From the NCBI RefSeq assembly GCF_000004075.3, contig NC_026656.2:17618607-17682606 (forward strand): a stretch of DNA of 64,000 nucleotides. Reading direction: 5' to 3'. Below the pieces are notes generated by a model that saw only the letters and a program-made list of their open reading frames with translations, made no database searches and was not told the DNA's origin. Position 1 is the first letter of the stretch; every line of letters starts with the position of its first letter. Position numbers and translations under genes: made by a program. Positions 36,448-47,872 of the stretch are shown here, one piece after another. Source of the stretch: Cucumis sativus (Eukaryota > Streptophyta > Magnoliopsida > Cucurbitales > Cucurbitaceae).

Positions 36448-39121
36448 ATGGAGAAAGAAAATCTCAGAATCAATAGCCATGGCAATTTCGTTAGTAATAA
36501 TCTCAACGGGAGGGATAGAACCAGCGTGGACAGCTCGCTGTTGTTGCGAGCGAGATCCGAAGCCGCCGTTGTCGCCGTCGCAACGAGACCGCAGCCAACG
36601 CCGTCGGAATTTGTGTTACAATGGGGAAACCGGAAGCGTCTCCGGTGTATGAAAGTTCCGGTTAAGGCCAAGGATGTTTCCGCCGCAGCACCGGCTCACA
36701 GAACCACCGTCCGAGTGGACCGGCGAGTCGTTAGAGCCGATAAAGACTCGATTATACATAACCACCAACCAACTTCTAATCATAACCTTAATCCGAGTAA
36801 TGGGTATTTGAATCTCCGTCAACGGCCGATTTCTCCTCAACCGCCAGTTCTACCGCCGCCGCCAGCTCCATCTCAGCGTATTCTAAGGTACTCTCTGTTT
36901 CTCTCTCTTTTCTTCAACGCCAATCTTTCGTAATTTCTTTTTTAATCTCTTTGATCGTTCAAATCTCATCCGATATTTGAGATTCCTTTTTCCCGGCTAT
37001 GGGATTCAAAATCCCGATGTATTCTTTTAAATGGGCCTTTCTATTTGGGCTTTTATTTTATTGGGCTTTTTATTTGCTTGCTGTAACGCACTGCATATCT
37101 AAATATCTAAGAAACATATTATCGCTATTTATATACTCATATCATAATCAATATTTGACAACATAGTCTATGATTAACACTTATTGGCTACATTATTGTA
37201 AAAAAAAATTCAATAATCTTTCTTTTTCAAACAATAAAAAAATAATTGTATAAATGCAACTTGGTATTGGAATCTGATGAAATGATGAACCAAACATTGA
37301 AGGACGCAATTTAGCCTCGTTGATTAGGACACGTCTTCCATTTCTTCCACGTGTCGTTTTCACTGTGGAATAATAGCCGTCGGATCATCAATCGCAGTGA
37401 CCACTGGTGTCCCCAGAGTGTCTCCAGATCGGCTGCCCTGGAGCGGACACGTAATCTCGAACTTGTAGATCCAAAGGCTGAGGTTGGGGCGAGGTAGTCA
37501 TGATTTGAAAAGACAGGTTTGTCCTTAAGAAAAATCTAAGCCATTGAATGAAAGAATAGAGACGAAGTCCCCCATTTTGTACGCAAATTCTAAGCCAGAT
37601 TTCCCCCAACGAACTCCAACATCCTCCAAGGTCATTCCCGTAATTTCAGCCCACGAACGTAAATAAATTAAATTTGCTTTTCTTCTTTTTTCCCTTTTTT
37701 TTTTTCTTCTTCTTTAATGAGTAATCTTTCAATCTTTCGTGAGATTTGTTCTTTAGGCCTTTTGTTTTGGTAATCTATGTGTGTATGTCTTGTGGGGTTG
37801 GGAGTCTTTTTTTTAAAAAAAAGAACTTTTTGGTGAAACTAAGTAGTAAACAAACAGAGACTGAGTTTTTGTTTTTAAAAAAATTTGATTAGGAACTCTG
37901 AGATTTCCGGTACGATGAGAGCCCAATCCAACGGCGGTGTCAGAGCAATTACTTCTCCGGACAGGGCAGCGCCGGAGAAAAAACCACCACCGTCTCATCA
38001 CGACCACCACCATAAATCCGCCGCTACCTCAGACACAAAAAAAGGTGGGTCATCTTCCGGCAGCGGAGAACCAACTGCACCGCCGCAAGCGCTGCCGGTT
38101 TGGCCACCGAAGTTCGTAATAGCTTTAACGAACAAAGAGAAGGAAGAAGATTTCATGGCGATCAAAGGGTCAAAACTGCCTCAGAGACCTAAAAAACGAG
38201 CAAAAATTATTCAACGCACCATCAATGTAAGCAAAACACCAATCCCCCCGTCTTTACTTTTCCAGATTCGTTCTCTACCTTTTCTTTTATTGGTTTTAAT
38301 TACTTTTTCTTCCTTAGTTACGAACTGATTCTCATGCGCTATAATTATTAATTATTAATTATTAATTATTAATATCATTATTACTTCTGCTTTAATTATT
38401 TATTTGAACCCTAATTTTCTTTTAATTTTCACCGAATATTTATTTCCTAGTAATTATTCAATGAGAGCATTAATTGAAAATAAAACGAAAAAGGGGGGTG
38501 TGGGGGTGAGAGAGAGATATTAAGGGGAGAGTTGTGGCAATGGAAGGTTGATGGAATGCCACGTGGAGAGATATGGTTTGAGTGTTATTTACCGGAAATG
38601 AAGGCATTGTGTGTGGGTGAATGAATGGTTTAACCAATTACTAGTCGACAGATAGACAATCGCTGAGTTGTCCCATCCTCGCCTTCAACAGTTGGGAGTC
38701 CTTTGGGTTTCTTTTTCTTTTATCTAAATAATCATGTTCACATTCAACCTTACTTTTTGTAATAAATTCTTAATTTCCCTCTTCCCTTTTACTTTTCTAT
38801 AAATAATATTTGTAAAAGTATATTACATTTTGTTCAGGATTTATTTAATTTGTGTGTTGGTTTGGTGTTTGGTGTTTGGTGTTTGCTATTTGGTGGTGGC
38901 AGCTGGTGAGTCCGGGGACGTGGCTATGTGATTTAACGTTGGAGAGATACGAAGTAAGGGAGAAGAAAATTTCTAAAAAGGTATGTATTTTTTTTCTTCT
39001 ATTTTTTGTGTTTATTAATTTGTGAATTGTAAGAATTGATTCTTGTTATTTGAATGTGTTTGGGATGCAGAGACCAAGAGGGCTTAAGGCAATAGTGAAC
39101 ATGGAGTCGGAGTCCGAGTGA
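36448..39121 (+). CDS. DUF1639 family protein
   Basis: Four coding exons: 36448-36887, 37893-38226, 38903-38980 and 39071-39121, giving 300 residues. The family has no established function. Its signature is intact near the C terminus: WPPKFVIALTNKEKEEDFMA, then KLPQRPKKRAKIIQRTIN, SPGTWLCDLTLERYEVREKK, and a basic-acidic end (KKRPRGLKAIVNMESESE). The signature crosses three exon junctions in frame, which supports the splice model. The first 150 residues are disordered, with Arg-rich stretches (FVLQWGNRKRLRCMKV) and Pro runs (PQPPVLPPPPAPSQ). Basic clusters suggest a nuclear location (inference). The ATG at 36448 is the first in frame after a stop-containing leader. Confidence 0.9.
37330..37640. 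other. GC-richer island inside DUF1639 intron 1
   Basis: Within the 1.0-kb intron 36888-37892 lies a block with promoter-like composition. It contains TTCCACGTGTCG (G-box CACGTG at 37348-37353), TAGCCGTCGGATCATC and a run without the A/T tracts typical of introns here. A 73-codon minus-strand ORF covers it but has no recognisable domain. It could be an internal promoter or enhancer. Nothing proves activity. Confidence 0.3.
38341..38374. repeat. 7-bp tandem repeat (TTAATTA)n
   Basis: About four copies of a TTAATTA-type heptamer within the second DUF1639 intron. A separate TTTGGTG heptamer run sits at about 38861-38885 just before the third exon. Confidence 0.8.
38861..38885. repeat. 7-bp tandem repeat (TTTGGTG)n next to a splice acceptor
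   Basis: Three to four copies of TTTGGTG end about 17 bases before the acceptor AG (38901-38902) of the third coding exon. The tract interrupts the expected pyrimidine-rich region, so copy number might influence splicing (inference). Confidence 0.75.
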
Positions 39122-41164
39122 GGAAAAGAGGAGAGTTTCTGATCACATACCAAATTAATTTAGAACCACTGTTTTGTTGTGATTTTGTGGAGAGGAGGGG
39201 AAGAAGCTTTTAATTATGTGAATTACATAAATATAAAATATATATATATATATATAAGTTGTAGATTTTCTCTTGGCTAATTGATTTTATTAGCATAATG
39301 AAATTGTAATTATTCTAATTTTTTAGTTCTAAGTTGATCCTTTTGATAACGGTTTTCAAGTAGAAATTACCAATTCTTAGATTGAAAATAGAAATGAGGG
39401 TGGAAGCTACATTTGTTTATGGATTAAAGAGCTTTTTCTTTTTTTCTTTTGTGTAAAGATATATTGGCTTATCAACTAACTTTTAGAAAAACAAATCCTC
39501 CAAGAATGAAAAAAACTCGGATTATCACTTTACTACAACTGCGTCAGTTGATTCTCTATCTTTTTTTTTTTCTTTCTCCTCATCCTTCTTCACATACTAA
39601 ATCAAAAGCCTAATTTCCCGAAGTTCCCAACTTTAATTTCCCACACTTTACACCCACCCCTTCCTCTCCTTCAAACTATTTCTTTCTTCAACATATTTTT
39701 TCTTAAAATTAACACAAAAAAAAAAAAAAGTTTCATACAATAACTTATGATAACAACTTACGTAAACAGTAGAAGGTATTTCCTTTGGTTTGACAAAATC
39801 ATAGAGAATAATGAAACTATTATTTTATAATGAAATTCTTCAAATGGTAGAGACTAAACTACAACTCTCTTTGAATCATATTTATTGTTAATTAGCTAGT
39901 TTTATGATTTATAAATATATTACAAACACGTTAAACAAATTTTAAAATTATAATCTAATTGAATTTGTTTCCAAACACATATTTAAGATAAAACATAAAA
40001 CATGAAATTAAGGAGAGGAAGAACTCTATGTTACCAAAATACTTTTCTTCTAACTTTTACAGAAAAAACATTCTTAGATTTAAACATAATTTTAAATCTA
40101 TAATGGCTGGATTGCCATGGTATTAAAAAATTAAATGTAAATCATAAAAAGCTAATATTGCAATATTTAGAATTGTAAATTTCTTGAAACAATCAAATAA
40201 ACTTCATGTGAGTTCAAAAGGGTATGCAAAATAAATTCTATCGAGTATATAAAATAAAAAGAATGAATAAAGAAAAGGAAAAAAGAACTCAAAATGAAAA
40301 TATATTTGAGTTGAGCATCACAAAGATCACAAGTAGACTTTATTAGTGGACAACAGAAATCAACCAATATACCATTTCATTAATATAAATAATTCTCTAT
40401 ATGCTTTGGATTCGTCCTTCTTAGAGAAGAAAAAAGAAAAGCAAAAAAGGCAACCATGTTCTTGTCATCAATTCTCTAGCTGTAAAAATTGCCAACCATA
40501 AAATTATTGGCACCTTTCCCTTTCGGGTTTTCATTATTCATTGCACATGCCTCGCTGCCCCACAAATTCTACTTCAATTGGACTTCTGTTGGTCCAGATT
40601 TCAAATTATTAAATATGCCTTACAAATCTTGGAATTCCACAATTTAATAATCCTCAACTTAATTCGGTAGTACACAAAATGATTTCTGATGGGGTTTTTT
40701 TTTTCTCTCTCTCTCTCTCTCTTCAAGAAGAAATTAATCAATCAATTACAGTGAGAATTACCAAATTGTTTTGGCTAAGCGAAGAATCTCAAAGAAATTG
40801 TTGCAGTTAGATATAATAAGCGAGTGTGTTCGTATGAATGAATGCATGAAAGAGTAAAGAAGAAGAGAGTATTTAAAAAGAACGAAACAATTTATTTACT
40901 AATCATAACCAACAAAATATAGCACAATCGTGAACAAACCAACACAACCTGCATTCTATATATAAGAATGTGTAAACAAAAGAGGTCGTCTGTACCAAAC
41001 GTGTAGAAATTAAAGTCCCTTAGAAAAACATCTAAAACAAATTCCTCCGCGGCGCAAGGTTTTAGTTGAAGAGAGAAAAGAAAAAGAAAAAGGAAAAGCA
41101 GACCATCACAAATACATGGAAGAGTCCATGGCAAAATCAATCACCACATCCGAAGGCCGGTAGC
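39122..41164. other. Intergenic region between DUF1639 and AG peptide genes
   Basis: About 2 kb holding the two convergent 3' ends. It is AT-rich, with a (TA)n run at about 39238-39256, a poly(A) run near 39714-39730 and a (CT)n run at about 40705-40722. No gene is supported. Confidence 0.7.
40705..40722. repeat. (CT)n microsatellite
   Basis: A short uninterrupted CT run preceded by a T tract, in the 3' intergenic region of the AG peptide gene. Confidence 0.85.
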
Positions 41165-41353
41165 TCAGATCCTGAGAGTAGATCCGAAGGCGAGAGCAAG
41201 GAAAGCAGCAAGGCAAGCGGAGACGGCCGAAGGAGCAATGGAGGTGGCAGGGGAGGCCGGACTGGGAGCCGGAGCCTCCTGAGCGGCGACGGAGGAAAGG
41301 GCGAAGATGAGGGCAATGAGAGCGAGGAGAGAAACTTTGGAGAGGGCGGCCAT
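41165..41353 (-). CDS. Arabinogalactan (AG) peptide, GPI-anchored
   Basis: A single 62-residue exon. Residues 1-24 (MAALSKVSLLALIALIFALS, then SVAA) form a signal peptide that ends before QEAPAPSPASPATS. The mature core has Ala-Pro, Ser-Pro and Thr repeats, the context for proline hydroxylation and type II arabinogalactan addition. The C terminus (about 44-62, VSACLAAFLALAFGS) is a hydrophobic GPI-attachment signal. That order of signal peptide, short AP/SP core and GPI signal defines AG peptides of the plant cell surface. The tail after the hydrophobic block (TLRI) is short. The ATG was chosen because it opens the signal peptide; upstream in-frame codons read into the leader. A TATA-like element lies about 110 bases upstream. 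Confidence 0.85.
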   Translation of the reverse strand: MAALSKVSLLALIALIFALSSVAAQEAPAPSPASPATSIAPSAVSACLAAFLALAFGSTLRI

Positions 41354-41462
41354 TGGGTAAAAGAGGTAATGGGGGCGGGGGGTTAGGGTTGAGGCGGGAG
41401 AGAGGAGAGAGGAGAGAACCGTTTGATTGGGAAATGAGAAAGGGAAATAGTAGAAGGAGAGA

Positions 41463-41468
41463 TATATA
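41463..41468 (-). promoter_or_regulatory. TATA box of the AG peptide gene
   Basis: On the minus strand CTCTATATATCTCTCC lies about 110 bases upstream of the start codon, followed by a C/T-rich leader. Position fits a core promoter. Confidence 0.5.
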
Positions 41469-42128
41469 GAGAGAAACGGGGAGGTGCAAGCTGGCGAATG
41501 GTTGAAAGACAGCTCATATATGGGTGTGGTTCCCTTTTCCACAAAGAGCATCGACGGGGAATATATGCATTCTCTTTCCACCGCACAACATTTTAGCCAT
41601 CAACAACTACACAACAAATATAAAGTAATTTTTTGTTTTTAAATTCCATTTTACACCTTTTTTTTTTCTTTCTTTTTCAACGGATTTATTCCATTCATGC
41701 TTTTTTTTTTTTCTTTTCAATTTTAAACTTTAACGTTTGCTGTATGGTTATATATATTATCACTATTATTTTGTTTTTCTTTTTTAAGCTTTTGAAAAGT
41801 AGAAAAAAAATTAATACGTTATAAATTTGAAAAGCAGTAAGTTTAAAAGTAATAATCATCTAATAACCTTTAGATAATCGTTTCATATTATTAATTATTT
41901 GTCATAGTTGTCATATTCGAAATATGTATAAAAAAAAAAGGTGTGAACTGTTTTATTAAGTTAGTACGATATTTATCAGCTTCATTAAGATATTTATACT
42001 TACTAATATTACGTTGCAAACTATAGGTTTGGAAGGTCTTTGGATGATTTTCATCCATCCTAAGTTTATTAGATTTTTTATCAGTAACATCGATCTCATC
42101 TATTCAACAACTTTTATGGTACATGTAC

Positions 42129-42510
42129 TTGTTGGGATGAGATTAAAATATCAATTTTAAATTATTTATTGACGTTTTATCTACAAATTTACACTTGAGA
42201 GGAGTAGTTCATCTATCTTATATGGAGTATGAGTCACATTGTTTTTTCCAATGTGAGACTCTCATCTTCTCCAACATGTCCCTCAAGACAGTGTCTGTTT
42301 GAGTTAACTTATATTGGATCAAATACTCATTTGGAGAAAATAGAGAATCGGTTTCTTACAAATACTCTTGTCTTCACTCTTTATTTTGGTATTAGAGCTT
42401 GAAAAATGGCCAACGCCTTTTATGCCTCATCCTCGTCGATGATTTCAAACTTTAGCAATCCTCCCCTAAATCAACTACTAAACCAACATGTTCCCTCAGG
42501 ATGATGCTTA
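42129..42510 (+). mobile_element. Decayed Copia-type LTR retrotransposon fragment (5' LTR, PBS, start of gag)
   Basis: An LTR-like stretch beginning TGTTGGGATGAG at 42129 leads to TTTGGTATTAGAGC (about 42389-42402). That differs by one base from TGGTATCAGAGC, the initiator-tRNA(Met) primer binding site used by most plant Copia elements. Immediately after, an ATG (42407) opens a gag-like peptide with a serine run (MANAFYASSSSMISNF) and NQLLNQHVPSG, then a stop. Plant Copia gag proteins typically begin this way. No protease, integrase or reverse transcriptase follows, so it is a truncated relic. The right LTR was not found. Confidence 0.6.
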
Positions 42511-42969
42511 TTTGGGTTCACCTATCTTTAACATAAGGTGACTATATGTTTAGAATCACATTTTCCATGAATTGAATAGTAATTGAATAGTAATGACTCA
42601 TGATCATATATTTTTTTAATATATATGGGCACTAATCAAACATTTTAGTTCAACAAACGTTTTTTTCAAAACAATAATAATAAACAATGGACATTAATTT
42701 TAAAATTAGAATAATGATATTAAATATCTCTTTACTTCTCAGCTTTTATATAAGGTCCAAATTCAAAGGATGCTATTAAAGTTTCAAACAAAATACTTTT
42801 CTTTTTGAGAGAGATATTCTTTCTCTTTAAAATAAAGATGAGACAATGGATGTGATAGATTATGTATAGAAATAAAAATACATAAACAAAATTATTTACA
42901 ACTATAAATAAAATTAAGAAAGTTATTAGCATTAATCTCATCGAATTAATTTAGCTAACCAAAAAGAAG

Positions 42970-43330
42970 CAAAACAGCGTCGTTTGGTTCATAACGTTAA
43001 TGAGTCCGTTGTAAAAGTGGAAGATTCTATTTGGTTTAGGGTTAGTGGAAACCATGGGGGAAATAATATTGAATTCATCCAGATGCGACAATGGCGCGTG
43101 TTATGTACGATAAGCATCGAAGGGATGTGAGAAGATGGGGACGGTGGAAAATTAGAGCGTGGAGTGAAGAAAACCCAAAAAGGGAAAGAAGGAAAAGTAA
43201 AAATGATGGGGGGTGGGGCCGACAAGCCAATAATGGGAAAAATAGTTGTTGTGAACGTGGGGCCCAGGATAGAGTGACCGCGCTGTGTTGTTAGGAAATG
43301 ACAGGTAAGAGTGATTGGCCACTGGCTTCT
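42970..43330. other. GC-richer noncoding island
   Basis: Starts near AACAGCGTCGTTTGG, a motif resembling CGTCGTTT sequences seen in plant promoters, and runs through G-rich DNA. A 67-codon plus-strand ORF (43091-43294) is very basic and lacks recognisable similarity. It may be a dead gene start, a promoter without a visible gene, or a repeat relic. No call can be made. Confidence 0.25.
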
Positions 43331-43888
43331 TTTTAATATGGTTCCAGAAACTTCTTTTTATGCACGCCAATATCGTCCTTTCCACACAAACTCTCTTTTA
43401 ATAAGTAATAACCACTTTTTTTTTTTTTCTTTCTTCTTTTTTATCATGTAAATGCTATTATTGTTCGACTATATCAGCTTGTTTGTAAACCTATCAATTT
43501 ACAATTGATAAAAAAAAAAAAAAAAGATAATGAAGAGTCCAAGTTATGTTAATAATCTTCAGTTAGTTCAATAGTATCTAGGGTGGTAAAGATTTAAAAT
43601 CGAGTTCAACACCAACAAAGTGAACCAATTAAGGGCATTTTTGGCATTGTAATTAAATCTCGAATGAGATTCTGTATAATCTAATGATGCAAATTTAAGT
43701 AGTGTTCGGGTGAAGGAGCGAGAAGTATTGAGTAAGGAATGAAACAGTAAAAAAAGAGAGAAATGGAGGATTATGGAAAACATGTCCTTGGTCAAACGAG
43801 CGGTGAAGTTTGGACTATTTATCTTTTTGGAATTTCGAGAACTATATATATAAATATATTCAACTAGTTTTGAGCAATACATAGGTTG

Positions 43889-43903
<15 letters not shown>

Positions 43904-43933
<30 letters not shown>
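43904..43933. repeat. (GA)n microsatellite
   Basis: About 15 uninterrupted GA units preceded by GAAA-type repeats. It creates a long artificial Ser-Leu reading frame on the minus strand. Confidence 0.93.
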
Positions 43934-43936
<3 letters not shown>

Positions 43937-44092
43937 CTGGGAAGAAAAGGAAACAAATAAAGACCGTTCATGCCAACTCCTCAAACTTCATTCTTATTTA
44001 AAAAGAAAAAGAGAACAGATAGATGAGGGGCATTCAAATATGATCATTTTCTTTTACAGTGGGAGATATAATAATTTGCATATAATTATCTC

Positions 44093-46444
44093 CTACTTTA
44101 ATAACTCAAATTTGGCTTCTAGACTGGAAATCATGACAGGGCATTCTCCCTTCTCATCATACTCTGCATACTCACCTCCATTTAAGTCAATATCCTCAAA
44201 TTTAGTCCCCTCTATCTGCAAACAAAACAAGGCAACTCAACTTTAGGAATAAATCTGTAACAATATATAGCCAAACAATATTCTTCAGAATTCGTAAGTT
44301 AAAGCTAAACTATATGCCAGCATGATTAAAATAAAAGAGCAAGTATCTATGCCATATTCTTAATTTTTTTATCTAGTTGTTAACCTTGCGTGCCTATATT
44401 TCGAAAAATATTAATCTTCAAGGACAGAGAGAGAGAAGGGAAAAAAAATTCTAGTCTCATGCCAAAACGTTGTGAATCTGCATGATCAACAAGTTATATA
44501 TGTTTGATTTTGAAAAAAATGAAGTTATACATGATCGTGGAATTCAAAAACAGGTAGGCCGTGTTAAATACTTCATGTTCATTATTAATTGGAAGACTTA
44601 CAGATTCTACTTTCCATCCAGGTCCAAATATAAAGCCCATAGGATCATAACCTCTGCAGTCAAATAACATCAACGGAGAGAAACCCCCTGATTCACTTAT
44701 TTCCTGAGTCAATGGTTTACCTCGCCCCGGAATCATTGTGATAGTTCCTTCCCTCCCACAGAACTTGCACTATAAGATAAAGAGCATTAACATTGTAGTT
44801 GAGTTCGGAGGAAATCTTTAAGTGCAAATGGAAACTATTGAACCTACTATTTGAAATAAAGCATAATCTGATACAAGACAATCATCTTGGACAACTAATC
44901 AAATTTAATTTTCTAGCCATTTCCTTAAAATTGCCACAAGTTCTTAATTTCAGAACTAAATTTCACACCAAACACGAAATGCTGAAAAATGTTATAACTT
45001 CATGGTCAAATGATATTGGAAAACATTAGTTTTCAGAAAACATATCACCATTTTCGATTTCCACATCACTTAAGAACTGATATCTTAATGTCAGTTTGAC
45101 TATTGACCCAAGTTTTCAAATACAACAGCAGTGGCATACTGCATTATTTTATTTTTCTAAAAATGTACACCAATAATCAAATTAAAATAAGGAATGGATG
45201 AAGCTTAAGTAAGAAACAAATGCTAAATTAAGTATTAGTCTGTTTTCTTTTGTCCACCTGTAATTGCCAGGCTAGGACTAACTTGTGCACATCTCCGCCT
45301 ATTTTCATGAGACCAACTAGAGCTCGTTCTCTCCAAGCCTTTTATTATTCACATGGACCTCACTAAACACTAGGTCAACCGTGGTGGTGAACTAAGAATT
45401 AGTGATCTTGGGTGTCAATTTTTTCTTTTTTTCTGTTCAATAAGTGTGGGTGAAGGACTTGAACCTCTGAAATCTTGGTCGAGAGCATATGTCTTAACTA
45501 GTTGAAGTACACTCAAGCCAACCGTGAGCGTTAAAAAGTTAAGAATACCAGTGACTGGATCCTACTAGTACCATTGCTTTGAAAATTGATTGAAATGAAG
45601 GGCCACCACAATCTGACAAGAACTTTATATTATTGTATAACTTTAAAGTGGAATTACAAAAATCAAAATCTACTTCTAATGGTTACTAGAGGACAACCAC
45701 TCAGTCTCATACACACACTTCTTTAAATGTATAGAAGCCAGAACTTTCCTACTATTTCCCTTCATTTTCTCATCAACCTGGAACGACCATCTTTATGTCA
45801 ATAACTGATCTACATACTTTCCAGAATATGAGCATCTTTAAAAGAGAATTACCTTTTGAACGAGATTAGTAGTCCCTTTACCCGCTTGGAGAGGAATAGT
45901 TTCACCCAAGGTCACACACGTTTCTTTCTGGCTCACCTCCCCGCATCTCCCGCATTTCACCTTCAAACGGAAGATAGCACACAAATAATACAAACAAACA
46001 AGCTCAATTAACACAATCAAGGAGGAAAATACGGTAAAAACCAACCAATAGCAGCTAGAAAGAGAAGGAATCCAAGAATCATCACCAAACATGATGTCCT
46101 CGGATCAATTCCAGGGATAAAAATCCGAAAACGACAATATAACATTTCAAGTCAAGAGGAGGATGATAAAGTGGAACATGCAGACATATCAAATTCACTT
46201 CGAATTCGACAAGTACTAGTGAATAAGTTAGAAATTGAAAAAAGGATTGAAGAAATGTAATGGAAAAGAAGGCAGGACGTTGGAAGAGATTAATGAAACA
46301 AACTCAAGAAAATTGAATGATATTAAGAGCCAAGAGGATTACTTTGAAAAGGTAAGGGAAGTTGGGGTCGTCGCAACCATCTTGAGGCTGAAGATTCGTG
46401 AGGTTCTCGAGCTCCGCTTTGATCTTAAGCAAGAAGTTCACCAT
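44093..46444 (-). CDS. CXXC-motif zinc-binding protein (CZIB / UPF0587, DUF866)
   Basis: Four exons (minus order): 46343-46444, 45853-45960, 44602-44769 and 44093-44215, giving 166 residues, the normal size for this eukaryotic family. Two CXXC pairs, C37GRC40 and C71KFC74, form the zinc site. Other conserved blocks are FLLKIKAELENLTNLQP at the N terminus, GSANLVQKC-like GTTNLVQKC, RGYDPMGFIFGPGW and the C-terminal acidic DEKGECPVMISSLEAKFE. The human homologue (C1orf123/CZIB) is a small zinc-binding beta-rich protein reported to bind the metallochaperone side of copper/zinc biology; the plant role is not established. The first exon is short and ends in AAA before GTAATCC; the frame is preserved. 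A SINE sits in intron 2. Confidence 0.93.
45420..45535 (-). mobile_element. tRNA-derived SINE in CZIB intron 2
   Basis: On the minus strand, TACTTCAACTAGTTAAGACA is an A-box-like segment. CAGAGGTTCAAGTCC about 30 bases later is a good B box (GGTTCRANTCC). It is followed by CACCCACACTTATTGAACAG and an A-rich tract. It is sense with the host gene. Similarity to a tRNA-derived SINE common in dicots is from memory; the ends are approximate. Confidence 0.6.
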
Positions 46445-47689
46445 TTTTTTTTTAGCGGTTTTGCATAATCACACTTCCCGTGCGTGGAATTTTCGATTTT
46501 AGTCTTTGGGAAGACGGACTATGGGCTCGGGTCTTCTTTCTAAAACGGATGACCCGAAAGGAGTTTTCCTAAATGATTTTCTTTTTCTTTTTTAAATACA
46601 AATCTAAAATATCTGATTTGCTATTCTAGTGTTGATTTTTGTAACCTTTTTTATTATCATTTTTGCTATAGATTTTGGAAACATTCTTTTTTTTTAAAAA
46701 AAAACTTATTGTTATTATTTGATTAATTTTTATTGAAGTTCAAAATTGAGAAAAGAATTTCCATGGTTCAAAAAAAATTTGAACAGTAGGAGAAATGTGT
46801 TTATATATTCGAGAGGGTAGGATATAAAATTAGACCTTTAAAAATGCAAAACTAAAATGGTATAAACACCCAAAACTCCAGGAATTTGAATGTTTAAGTT
46901 AAGTTCAAGTTGATTTTTTGACCTCAAATTAATTTTAAATAATTATATTTGTGTAGATTAAATTCTTTTACTAAATTTCTTAAAACAATTATTTAAGATA
47001 AAGTTTCTCTCTAATCAAACAAGATTAAAAAATTTGAAATAAAAATTGGTTACTTACGTTTTGTATTTTGTTTTATTTTGATTTCAATTTCTTTAAAAAT
47101 GTAAAATGTCCTGTTTAGTCTCTAAAATTGAAGATGACGTAAGTCTATATTTGAATGGTTAGATTATTTAGATATTAAATTACGTTGATAAATAACTAAA
47201 AAAATATTCTTAATTTATTATATAATTCTTTTATGTCGATGAAAAACATAATCAACACAATAAGCTCAAATTAAAATCTAATTTTGATCTTATTTCCTCC
47301 CATTTAAAATCTCTCACGTCGCTCCAACTTGTTTGTTTCAAAAATTGACATTGAATAAAATAAAAAAATAAATCGATAACATCCATGATAAAATAAAGTC
47401 AATAGAAAATTAAAACTCTACAAAATTGTAAACAAATATTTACACGCTCAATCACACAATCCAGAAAGAAAAGGAAATAACTGGGAATTGCAATTACCAT
47501 ATTCAGTAATATGATTAACAAAATATTTAATTGAAAATTAAAACCCCAAATTATTTAGGATTTATATTATTTGACAACTTAATCATTAGTATACAAAATT
47601 TGAACAAAATAGTATTTAAACCTATAATATGTTTTCAAATAATATTAAGCAATCCTCCCTAGCTCGTACAATTGATGGAATGGGCATCG
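46445..47689. other. Intergenic region between CZIB and the orphan peptide gene
   Basis: AT-rich, with the CZIB promoter at its left side (minus sense). No repeat family or reading frame can be supported apart from A/T tracts. Confidence 0.65.
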
Positions 47690-47872
47690 TCATCGCCAGT
47701 ACAAGTGAGAGTGATAGGAATTAACATGAGAATTGCCCACTTCAATCGGAGCTTCCTTAGTCTCCGCGGGCGCTGCCAATTTCTTCACCGGAATCTCCTT
47801 CCCGACATCTGAGACTGGGGATGAGGAGAGGCAAGAAGGGAACAAACGGAAAATTAGAGAGAAGAGACTCAT
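47690..47872 (-). CDS. Orphan 60-residue peptide
   Basis: I do not recognise this protein. A single open frame runs from ATG (47872) to a stop and gives 60 residues starting MSLFSLIFRLFPSCLSSSP. The N-terminal hydrophobic 15 residues could be a membrane anchor or signal. The middle is Lys/Glu/Pro-rich (KEIPVKKLAAPAETKEAPIE) and the tail is VGNSHVNSYHSHLYWR. Reasons to treat it as real are a TATAAATAA box about 96 bases upstream on the same strand, a good spacing for a short leader, and coding-like composition in AT-rich surroundings. There is no homology argument, so it may be lineage-specific or spurious. Confidence 0.45.
   Translation of the reverse strand: MSLFSLIFRLFPSCLSSSPVSDVGKEIPVKKLAAPAETKEAPIEVGNSHVNSYHSHLYWR

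Larger units (their letters stand above)
41470..44092. other. Intergenic region between AG peptide and CZIB genes
   Basis: About 2.6 kb. It contains a decayed LTR retrotransposon piece (about 42129-42510), a GC-richer island (about 42970-43330) and a (GA)n microsatellite. A 138-codon minus-strand ORF at 43568-43984 is driven by the GA tract and is not supported. Confidence 0.65.

Noticed and set aside
36330-36840. Minus-strand ORFs over the first DUF1639 coding exon
   Set aside because: Antisense to a GC-rich coding exon. The plus-strand frame splices precisely into the DUF1639 signature.
43568-43984. 138-codon minus-strand ORF
   Set aside because: Driven by a (GA)n microsatellite that encodes alternating Ser-Leu. 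The rest is AT-rich with no recognisable domain.
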